Source: Actinacidiphila alni
GTDB lineage: Bacteria; Actinomycetota; Actinomycetes; Streptomycetales; Streptomycetaceae
Assembly (NCBI RefSeq): GCF_900112845.1
Contig: NZ_FONG01000011.1
Location: forward strand, 62,001 to 126,000
DNA length: 64,000 nt
Direction: 5' to 3'
Made by a program: the position numbers and the translations under genes. Under the pieces are notes generated by a model. The model saw only the letters and a list, made by a program, of their open reading frames with translations. It was not told where the DNA came from and did no database searches. The first letter of the stretch is position 1, and every line of letters begins with the position of its first letter. Positions 42,763-49,750 of this stretch are shown one piece after another.

Positions 42763-43569
42763 TCACGCGCCGTCCCCGGCGGCGGCCAGCTCCCGGATGA
42801 CCTCGGCCGACTCGGCGGCCGACTCCGCGTCGAGGAACAGCCGGGCGTGCGGGGTACGGCGCAGGATCGTCGACGGCCAGTCCGTCGTCGGCTCCAGCGT
42901 CAGGGTGCTGCGCACGGCCTGCGCCTTGCGCGCCTCAGGCGTCACCACCTGCACGCTGCCCGCCGCGAGCAGCGCCGGGATGGTCAGCGATATCGCGGTG
43001 ACCGGCACCGAGGCGCGGTCGGGGAAGTGGCCCTCGCCGACCTGCTGGTCGATCGAGCGCTGGGTCAGCCGGATGACCCGCACCCACCGCGGGTCGGCGA
43101 AGTCCGCCTCGCCCGGCTCGTTGAACGCCAGATGGCCGTTCTCGCCGATGCCCATGCAGGTGAGGTCGATCGGTGCCGCGCGGAGCAGCGCCTCGTAGCG
43201 CGCGCACTCGGCCTCGATGTCCTCGGCGGTGCCGTCGATGTACTCCACGGCGGCCGGGCCGAACGGTTCGGCGACCCGCTCGCGTATCCATTTGCGGAAC
43301 GAGGCCGAGTGCCCGTCACCGACGCCGATGTATTCGTCCATGTGGAACACCGTGATCTTGCTCCACGGGATGTCCTGGCCGGGCAGCGCGGCGACGAAGG
43401 CGAGCTGGGAGTTGCCCGTCGCCATGATCACGCGGGCCGAACCGCGCTGGTCGACCGCCTGCCGCAGCACCTCGGCGGTGTGCTGCGCGGCGGCTTCCGC
43501 CATCTCGGCGGTGGTCGGGTGAATCGCCACCGGCAGGCTGCCGGCGCGGACGAGTCGGGCCGTGGTCAA
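42763..43569 (-). CDS. nagB: Glucosamine-6-phosphate deaminase (NagB)
   Basis: A 268-aa enzyme of usual length that converts GlcN-6-P to fructose-6-P and ammonia. Family motifs: VIMATGNSQLAFVAAL (phosphate loop), ITVFHMDEYIGV (catalytic Asp), and LTCMGIGENGHLAFNEPGEA with the catalytic His. It is divergent from nagA over a region with two operator-like sites. Separation from the usual DasR-controlled nag genes and the presence of LacI-type sites suggest a dedicated copy for this cluster. Confidence 0.93.
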   Translation of the reverse strand: MTTARLVRAGSLPVAIHPTTAEMAEAAAQHTAEVLRQAVDQRGSARVIMATGNSQLAFVAALPGQDIPWSKITVFHMDEYIGVGDGHSASFRKWIRERVAEPFGPAAVEYIDGTAEDIEAECARYEALLRAAPIDLTCMGIGENGHLAFNEPGEADFADPRWVRVIRLTQRSIDQQVGEGHFPDRASVPVTAISLTIPALLAAGSVQVVTPEARKAQAVRSTLTLEPTTDWPSTILRRTPHARLFLDAESAAESAEVIRELAAAGDGA

Positions 43570-43605
43570 GGGAGTCCTCCTCGGGACTGGGGTGCGGACA
43601 CCGCA

Positions 43606-43634
43606 AGGTTAGCAATCGCTTGCAGCAATGTCAC
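43606..43634 (-). promoter_or_regulatory. nagB promoter with embedded LacI-type operator
   Basis: Minus-strand -35 GTGACA (43629-43634), a 17-base spacer and -10 TAACCT (43606-43611). The spacer contains the operator-like GCAATCGCTTGC (43612-43623). This is the same geometry as the ABC importer promoter. Confidence 0.68.
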
Positions 43635-43687
43635 CGCAAATGCCCACACCGCCTCATCGCTCGGCCATCACGGCTGGTGGAGGGCTG

Positions 43688-43732
43688 TTGAAACGAGTGC
43701 ACCTCAGCAACTACATTGCTGCAACGCTTGCA
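43688..43732 (+). promoter_or_regulatory. nagA promoter followed by a LacI-type operator
   Basis: Plus-strand -35 TTGAAA (43688-43693), 18 bases, then -10 TACATT (43712-43717). The palindrome TGCAACGCTTGCA (43720-43732) lies at the expected transcription start, where a repressor would block elongation. It is one base shorter in the centre than the other sites. Confidence 0.62.
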
Positions 43733-43780
43733 GTGCGGTGGGCCTGCACAGCGGAACCGCGGACCGGGAATCGAGGAACG

Positions 43781-44947
43781 ATGACGGAGACGCTCGAAGG
43801 CTTCAGCGCGGAGGGCCGACCGATCCGGGTGCGGTTCTCCCCCGCGGGCATCGAGGAGATCGGCGAGATCGACCACGCCCCGGACCTGCTGCTGGTCCCC
43901 GGGCTGATCGACGTCCAGCTCAACGGCTACGGCGGGGTGGACGTCAACGCGACCGACGGGGACCGGGCGCTGCCCGACCTGCTGCCGCTGCTGTGGGCGC
44001 ACGGGGTGACGACCTTCTACCCGACGGTGGTCTCCGCCGCCGCGGACCGCACCGCGGAGCTGGTCGCGCGGATCGCGCACGCGCGGGCCACCGACGAGGA
44101 CTTCGCCGGCGCCGTCCCCGGCATCCACCTGGAGGGGCCGTATCTGTCCGGGCTGGACGGCTATCGCGGGGCCCACGACCCGGCGATCCTGCGGGACCCG
44201 GACACCGCCGAGTTCGACCGCTGGCAGCGGGCGGCGGGCGGTCTGATCAGAATCGTCACGCTGGCCCCGGAACGCGCCGGAGCGGCGGACTTCACCCGGC
44301 ACCTGACGGCGCACGGGGTGACGGCCGCCATCGGCCACTCGGCCGCCGGCGCGGCCGACGTGGCGGCCTTCCGCCGGGCCGGCGGACGCTTCTCGACCCA
44401 CCTCGGCAACGGGATCCCGGCGTCCCTCGACCGGCACGACAACGTGCTGTGGCCACAGTTGGCGGAGCCCGGCCTCGCGGCGACCCTCATCGCCGACGGG
44501 CACCACCTGCCGCTCCCGGTGTTCACCGCGCTGCTGCGCGCCAAGGGCCTGGAACGCGCGGTGCTCGTCAGCGACGCCGTGACCGTCGCCGGGTGCCCGC
44601 CGGGCGACTACCGGACCCCGGTCGGCGGAGACGTCACGGTCGAGGCAGGCGGCCGGGTGTCGCTGCGCGGGACGGCGTATCTGGCGGGCAGCGGCGCCTC
44701 GTTGGCCGAGTGCGTGCGGTGGGCCTGCGCGACGGCCGGGCTGCCGGCCGCCGACGCCTTCGCGATGGCCACCCGGCACCCGGCGGATCTGCTCGGCCTC
44801 ACCGACCGCGGCCGGCTGGCCGTCGGCGCGCGCGCCGACCTGGTGCGGTTCGAACGGGACGCCGCCGGCCGGCCGGGCGCGGTCCGCACCACGGTGGCCG
44901 GCGGCGTCGTACGCTTCAGCGCGGACGCGGACCCGGTTCGAGCGTGA
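43781..44947 (+). CDS. nagA: N-acetylglucosamine-6-phosphate deacetylase (NagA)
   Basis: A 388-aa amidohydrolase that deacetylates GlcNAc-6-P (or GalNAc-6-P in related enzymes) before NagB. Landmarks: LLVPGLIDVQLNGYGGVDVN, GIHLEGPYLS (metal Glu), AAIGHSAA (His), STHLGNGIP (His) and LVSDAVTVAG (catalytic Asp). ATG 43781 with GAGGA is preferred; the frame extends to 43628, but that would run through the promoter and operator. Divergent from nagB. Confidence 0.93.
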   Translation: MTETLEGFSAEGRPIRVRFSPAGIEEIGEIDHAPDLLLVPGLIDVQLNGYGGVDVNATDGDRALPDLLPLLWAHGVTTFYPTVVSAAADRTAELVARIAHARATDEDFAGAVPGIHLEGPYLSGLDGYRGAHDPAILRDPDTAEFDRWQRAAGGLIRIVTLAPERAGAADFTRHLTAHGVTAAIGHSAAGAADVAAFRRAGGRFSTHLGNGIPASLDRHDNVLWPQLAEPGLAATLIADGHHLPLPVFTALLRAKGLERAVLVSDAVTVAGCPPGDYRTPVGGDVTVEAGGRVSLRGTAYLAGSGASLAECVRWACATAGLPAADAFAMATRHPADLLGLTDRGRLAVGARADLVRFERDAAGRPGAVRTTVAGGVVRFSADADPVRA

Positions 44948-45404
44948 CCGCGGCGCCGCCGAGCGCCGGTGCCTCGACCGGAGTCCGATCCAGCGGGCTG
45001 CCCTCGTCCCGGCACCGTCGGCCCGACGAGGCGGGACCGGGGGTCGTCCAGGTCCAGGAAGCGTGCCCGCGCCGGGAGTTCGACCAGGGGGACACGGAAC
45101 CGCCGGCCCCGCGCCGGGTCACCGTACCGGGCCGCGTCATCAGGCACGGCCCCTAGGCCGAGGACGCCTGAGGCCCGCGTCCGCCACCTCTCGACCCTCC
45201 CTGTCCGTCCTGTACCGGAGCCCCGTCCCCGTCCCCAAGGGGGGATCGGCGATCCGTGGACAAGCGGGCCCTTAATCCGCGGACGGCCGGGTCCGAGCAT
45301 GGACGTACCGGCCGACGGCCGGACGCCGCTGCTCGGCGCGGGCACCGGCGGACACCGCGGGCCCCGGAACAGCCGCGGCGCGCACGCAGGAAGAGGGCCC
45401 TCTC
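44948..45404. other. Gap after nagA with possible decayed coding remnant
   Basis: No intact gene is convincing in these 457 bases. On the minus strand about 45170-45020 reads GAVPDDAARYGDPARGRRFR then VPLVELPARARFLDLDDPRS. After a frame change, about 45020-44916 reads DEGSPLDRTPVEAPALGGAA then VTLEPGPRPR before a stop. Together they look like the C-terminal beta-domain of a hydrolase broken by a frameshift. This is a weak inference from amino-acid texture only. Confidence 0.3.
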
Positions 45405-46343
45405 ATGACGCGGAACACCGATATCGACATCCCCGACCTGTCGGGGAAACTCGCCGTCGTCACCGGCGCGAGCGACGGGATCGGGCTGGCCATGCTCCCC
45501 CGGCTCGCGGCGGCGGGCGCGGAGGTGATCATGCCGGTCCGCGACCCCGCCAAGGGCGAAAGGGCCGCCGGGCTGGTCCGTGACCGCGTGCCCGGCGCGC
45601 GGATCTCCACCCGGGCGCTCGACCTGGCCTCGCTCGACTCGGTCGCCGCCCTCGCGGACCTGCTCGTCTCGGAGGGCCGCCCGATCGACCTCCTGATCAA
45701 CAACGCGGGCGTGATGAACCCGCCGAACCGGCAGGTGACCGCGGACGGCTTCGAGTTGCAGTTCGGCGTCAACCACCTCGGGCACTTCGCCCTCACTCTC
45801 GGCCTGCTGCCGCTGCTGCGCGAGGCCGGTGCCCGGGTCACGCACCAGACGAGCATCGCCGCGCGGCGCGGCGGCATCCACTGGGACGACCTCAACTGGG
45901 AGCAGGGCTACGACACGGCGAAGGCGTACAGCCAGTCGAAGATCGCCGTCGGGCTGTTCGCCCGTGAGCTGGACGCGCGCAGCGCCGCCGAGGGGTGGGG
46001 CATCACCAGCAATCTGAGCCACCCGGGCGTCTCCCCCACCAATCTGCTGTCCGCCCAGCCCGGTATGGGCCGCCCCCGGGACACCCCCGCGGTCCGGCTG
46101 ATCCGTACCTTCTCCCGGCTGGGCGTCCTCGTCGGCACCGCCGAGACCGCCGCGCTGCCCGCGCTGCTGGCCGCGACCGGCCCGCGGGCGCGCGGCGGGG
46201 AATTCTACGGTCCGGGCGGCGCCGGCAATCTGCGCGGCGCCCCGGTCCGGCAGGAACTCTGGCCGCCGCTGCGGGACATGGCCGCGGCGCACCGGCTGTG
46301 GGAGGCGTCCGCGCGCCTGGTCGGCGAGCGGTTCCCGGTCTGA
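45405..46343 (+). CDS. Short-chain dehydrogenase/reductase (retinol-dehydrogenase-like)
   Basis: A 312-aa SDR. The cofactor motif is [14 protein letters not shown], followed by [12 protein letters not shown], the catalytic region [13 protein letters not shown] and [10 protein letters not shown] (the Tyr and Lys of YxxxK), and [10 protein letters not shown]. It resembles actinobacterial SDRs annotated as retinol dehydrogenase-like; NADP(H) use is likely. ATG 45405 follows AGGAAGAGG. Substrate unknown. Confidence 0.9.
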   Translation: MTRNTDIDIPDLSGKLAVVTGASDGIGLAMLPRLAAAGAEVIMPVRDPAKGERAAGLVRDRVPGARISTRALDLASLDSVAALADLLVSEGRPIDLLINNAGVMNPPNRQVTADGFELQFGVNHLGHFALTLGLLPLLREAGARVTHQTSIAARRGGIHWDDLNWEQGYDTAKAYSQSKIAVGLFARELDARSAAEGWGITSNLSHPGVSPTNLLSAQPGMGRPRDTPAVRLIRTFSRLGVLVGTAETAALPALLAATGPRARGGEFYGPGGAGNLRGAPVRQELWPPLRDMAAAHRLWEASARLVGERFPV

Positions 46344-46378
46344 GCCCGCGCCGGGCCGGGGGCGCCCGCGCCGCACCA

Positions 46379-46420
46379 TTGACAGGGCGGGCGGGCGCCC
46401 GCATTGTGGGAGCGCTCCCA
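46379..46420 (+). promoter_or_regulatory. CebR-controlled promoter of the clan GH-A hydrolase
   Basis: A perfect -35 TTGACA (46379-46384), 17 bases, then -10 CATTGT (46402-46407). The CebR-type palindrome TGGGAGCGCTCCCA (46407-46420) begins at the last base of the -10. Repression by blocking initiation is expected, with relief by cello-oligosaccharides. Confidence 0.85.
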
Positions 46421-46472
46421 TGCATGACCGCACCGCTCCCCCCACATCCCGCCTTCCGAAGGTGAGAACGCC

Positions 46473-48578
46473 GTGCGCCCACTCATGTCCTCCCGGCCTC
46501 CCCGGAGCCGGCCCCTACCCGGGCGCCGCCGCCTGATGGCCGCCGCCTCGACCGTCGCGCTGCTCGGCGCCCTGCTGATCGGCGGCGCGTCCGCGCGGGC
46601 GGACGACCCGCCCGCCGGCGCGGCCGACGCCGACGTGACCGTCAACACCGCCCAGGGCCTGGGCACGATCCCCGACACGGCGTACGGCCTCAACAGCGCC
46701 GTGTGGGACGCGCAGATGAACGCGCCCCAGGTGCGGGACCTGCTCAACGCCGCGAACCTCGGCATGCTGCGCTATCCCGGCGGGTCCTACGGCGACATCT
46801 ACCACTGGCGGACGAATTCGGCGCCCGGCGGATACGTCGCGCCCGGCACGGACTTCGACGCCTTCATGGGCACGGTGCGCTCGATCGGCGCGCAGCCGAT
46901 GCTCATCGCGAACTACGGCTCCGGCACCCCGCAGGAGGCCGCGGACTGGGTGCGCTACGCCAACATCACCCAGGGGTACGGCGCGAAGTTCTGGGAGGTG
47001 GGCAACGAGCTGTACGGCAACGGGCATTACGGCTCCGGCTGGGAGCACGACGACCACCCCGACACCTCCCCCACCGCCTACGCCGACGGGGTGCTCCAGT
47101 ACGCCGCCGCGATGAAGGCCGTCGATCCGACCGTCAAGGTCGGCGCGGTGCTCACCATGCCGGGCAACTGGCCGGACGGGGTGCTCGGCGACGGCGAGGC
47201 CGCGGACTGGAACCACACGGTGATCCCGCTGATCGCGGGCAAGGCCGACTTCGTGATCGTGCACTGGTACCCGACCAGCTCCGACACCGCACACCTGCTG
47301 AACACCCCGTCCCAACTGACCGGCGAACTTGCCCAGTTGCGCGACGAGCTGGCCGCGGCGGGCGCGCCGGACACCCCGATCGCGCTGACCGAGGTCAACG
47401 GCGGCCGGGACGTGAACACCCAGCCCAACGCCCTGTTCGGCGCGGACGCCTGGTTCACGGCGTTGCAGAGCGGGGTGTTCACGGTCGACTGGTGGGACAC
47501 CCACAACGGCGCCCAGCAGATCTCCACCTCCCCCGACGGCGCCACCGACTTCAACGACTGGGGCGTGCTCTCCAGCGGGGACTGCGTCGGCGCGGTGTGC
47601 GAGCCGCCGCTGAACACGCCCTTCCCGGCGTACTACGCGATCAGGATGCTCAGCCAAGTGGGCCGTCCCGGCGACACGATGGTCGGTTCGGGCAGCAGCA
47701 GCGCGACGGTCGCAGCCCACGCGGTGCGCCGCGCGAACGGCGATCTGAGCGTGCTGCTGATCAACAAGGACCCCGCCGCCGCGCACAGCGTGGATCTGCG
47801 CTTCGCCGGTTTCACGCCGGACACCGCGGCGCCGGTGACGGTGGCGACCTACCGCGACGGCGCCACCGGCATCGACACCGCCACCGCGGCGTACGGCGCG
47901 CGGCAGACCCTGCCCCCGTACTCGCTGACCACGGTGACCGTGCACCCCAAGGCCGGTACCGCGTCGGCCCTTTCGGCGCCCGGGGCGCCGAAGGTGATCG
48001 CGGCGGGGGCCACGGGCGCGACGGTGAGCTGGACCCCGTCGACCGGCGGCACGGTCACCCGCTACGAGGTCTACCGGCAGCTCGGCACGACCAGTGAGCT
48101 GCTCGCGGACAGCACGGGCGGCTCCGTCACCGTCCGCAATCTCACCCCGGGGACCACCTCCACCTGGAACGTGCTGGCCCGGGACGCCGACGGCCGGCTG
48201 TCCGCGCCCTCGGCACCCGTCACCGTACGCACCGGCACGCCCGCGGACTCCACCTGCCGGGTCGCGTACCGGACCACGGCCGGCTGGGGCAACGGCTTCA
48301 ACGCCGAGGTGACGGTCACCAACACCGGTCCGACGCCGATCACCGGCTGGACGCTGGCCTTCGACTTCCCCGGGGCGGGTGAGTCCGTCACCGGTTTCTG
48401 GAACGCCACGGTCCGCGCGGACGGCCGGCATGTCGTGGCCACCCCGGTGGACTGGAACGCCACGCTGGCCGCCGACGGCGGCAATGCGGCGTCCTTCGGC
48501 TTCACCGGCGCCAATGACGGCGCGGCTCCCCCGCCGACCGTCTTCACCCTCAACGGCACGGTCTGCACGACGACATGA
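46473..48578 (+). CDS. Secreted clan GH-A glycoside hydrolase with FN3 and CBM2
   Basis: A 701-aa exported enzyme. A basic N-terminus and hydrophobic core (MAAASTVALLGALLIGGASA) form the signal. The catalytic domain (about 55-490) shows the clan GH-A acid/base in KFWEVGNELYGNG and the nucleophile in PIALTEVNGG. LRYPGGSYGD and FVIVHWYP resemble arabinofuranosidase-like (GH51/GH39-type) barrels. An FN3 module (about 500-590) and a C-terminal CBM2 (about 600-701, CRVAYRTTAGWGNGFNAEV) follow. GTG 46473 has GAAGGTGAG upstream. The CebR operator ties it to cellulose or hemicellulose use. The exact family is unresolved. Confidence 0.85.
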   Translation: MRPLMSSRPPRSRPLPGRRRLMAAASTVALLGALLIGGASARADDPPAGAADADVTVNTAQGLGTIPDTAYGLNSAVWDAQMNAPQVRDLLNAANLGMLRYPGGSYGDIYHWRTNSAPGGYVAPGTDFDAFMGTVRSIGAQPMLIANYGSGTPQEAADWVRYANITQGYGAKFWEVGNELYGNGHYGSGWEHDDHPDTSPTAYADGVLQYAAAMKAVDPTVKVGAVLTMPGNWPDGVLGDGEAADWNHTVIPLIAGKADFVIVHWYPTSSDTAHLLNTPSQLTGELAQLRDELAAAGAPDTPIALTEVNGGRDVNTQPNALFGADAWFTALQSGVFTVDWWDTHNGAQQISTSPDGATDFNDWGVLSSGDCVGAVCEPPLNTPFPAYYAIRMLSQVGRPGDTMVGSGSSSATVAAHAVRRANGDLSVLLINKDPAAAHSVDLRFAGFTPDTAAPVTVATYRDGATGIDTATAAYGARQTLPPYSLTTVTVHPKAGTASALSAPGAPKVIAAGATGATVSWTPSTGGTVTRYEVYRQLGTTSELLADSTGGSVTVRNLTPGTTSTWNVLARDADGRLSAPSAPVTVRTGTPADSTCRVAYRTTAGWGNGFNAEVTVTNTGPTPITGWTLAFDFPGAGESVTGFWNATVRADGRHVVATPVDWNATLAADGGNAASFGFTGANDGAAPPPTVFTLNGTVCTTT

Positions 48579-48588
48579 CGGCTCCCCG

Positions 48589-48613
48589 GCCCACCCCTGT
48601 CATAGGGGTGGGC
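48589..48613. terminator. Convergent terminator
   Basis: Perfect 10-bp stem GCCCACCCCT (48589-48598) with 48604-48613 and a GTCAT loop, between the GH-A hydrolase gene (plus) and the YbhB-like gene (minus). Confidence 0.75.
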
Positions 48614-48629
48614 ACGCGGGCCGCGGCGG

Positions 48630-49184
48630 TCAGCGTTCGTGGATTCCGGTCAGCCGGCCGCGGGCGAGGACGGCGGCGGGGACGGCGGACAGGAAGGCCC
48701 GGGGCCGCGCGGTGACGGCCAGCTCCGCGGGCGCGGACAGCGCGAAGAGCTGGAAGACGTAGCGGTGCGGGCCGTGGCCCTTGATCGGCGCGGGGCCGTG
48801 GTAGCCGCGGCCGACGGTGGAGCGCAGCGGCCGTACTCCCCCGGCGGGCTCGCGGGCGTCGAGGGCACCGGGGTCGAGGGCGCGGACGGCCGGGTCGATC
48901 AGCGCGACGCAGTGCACGGCGGGTGTGCGCAGGGGGACATCGATGTCCTCGACGACGAGCAGGAGTTGCACGGTGCCGGCCGGCGGCGGACTCCAGGTCA
49001 GCCGGGGCGAGCGGTCGGCGCCGCCGACCCGCTTGGCGCGGCTCTCCCGGGGCATGGTGTCGCCGTCGCCGAAGTCCTCGCTGGTGAGGGTGAGTTGCCG
49101 CGCGCTTTGGAGATGGGGCAGGTGCCAGGCGGCCCGGCCCTCGTCCGCGCGGCGGTTCCGCAGCAGCCGGCCGAGCGGGCTCAT
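48630..49184 (-). CDS. YbhB/YbcL (Raf kinase inhibitor-like, PEBP) family protein
   Basis: A 184-aa protein with PEBP signatures: LTSEDFGDGDTMPRESRAKR, DRSPRLTWSPPPAGTVQLLL, VEDIDVPLRTPAVHCVALID and YHGPAPIKGHGPHRYVFQLF. It probably binds a small anionic ligand; function is unknown. ATG 49184 overlaps the stop of the isochorismatase-like gene (ATGA), making it the last gene of a four-gene operon led by a MarR regulator. Confidence 0.87.
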   Translation of the reverse strand: MSPLGRLLRNRRADEGRAAWHLPHLQSARQLTLTSEDFGDGDTMPRESRAKRVGGADRSPRLTWSPPPAGTVQLLLVVEDIDVPLRTPAVHCVALIDPAVRALDPGALDAREPAGGVRPLRSTVGRGYHGPAPIKGHGPHRYVFQLFALSAPAELAVTARPRAFLSAVPAAVLARGRLTGIHER

Positions 49185-49750
49185 CGGCCCGCCCCGGTCA
49201 TCGCGACGATCTCGGCGGTGGTGGCGGTCTCGCCGAGCTTGGGGAAGATCCGCTCGACGCTGTGGCGGTGCGCGTCGGCGTCCGGGTCGGTCATGGCGTC
49301 GGTGGCGAGCACGACGTGGTAACCGTGGTCGGCGGCCGAGCGGGCGGTGGACTCCACGCCGGAGCTGGTGGAGATGCCGGCGAGAAAGACCTGGGTGACG
49401 CCGAGGTCGCGCAGCAGCGTGTCGAGTCCGGTGTCGTGGAAAGCGCTGCGCCGGCGCTTGGTCACGCGGTGGTCGGTCGGCCGGACACCCAGGTCGTCGA
49501 CCGGATCGGCCCAGCCGGGCGGCCGTTCGGTGTCCCGCGCCGCGGCCCGTACGGTGTCGACCCGGCCGGGCGCGCGGCCGGTGACGGTGACCAGGACGAC
49601 GGGCAGGCCGCGGCGCCGGAAGGCGTCGGCCAGCTCCGCCGAGCGCGCGACGGCCGCGGTGGTGGCGGCGCCGGGCAGCGCGGAGACGATGCCCTGTTGC
49701 AGGTCGACCAGGACGAGCGCGGGTACGGGGTCGATGGTGGTCAGTGTCAT
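49181..49750 (-). CDS. Isochorismatase-family hydrolase lacking the usual cysteine
   Basis: A 189-aa protein with the family's Asp (ALVLVDLQQGIV) and Lys (DHRVTKRRRSAFHDTGLDTL). The nucleophile position reads VFLAGISTSSGVESTARSAA, where cysteine hydrolases have C before VESTA; here it is Gly. True isochorismatases (EntB, PhzD) also lack that Cys, so hydrolysis without a thiol nucleophile or loss of activity are both possible. It overlaps the MFS gene stop and the YbhB start by 4 bases each. Confidence 0.85.
   Translation of the reverse strand: MTLTTIDPVPALVLVDLQQGIVSALPGAATTAAVARSAELADAFRRRGLPVVLVTVTGRAPGRVDTVRAAARDTERPPGWADPVDDLGVRPTDHRVTKRRRSAFHDTGLDTLLRDLGVTQVFLAGISTSSGVESTARSAADHGYHVVLATDAMTDPDADAHRHSVERIFPKLGETATTAEIVAMTGAGR

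Noticed and set aside
43628-43780. Upstream start for nagA at 43628
   Set aside because: It would translate through the promoter and operators; ATG 43781 has a GAGGA site and gives the normal NagA N-terminus.
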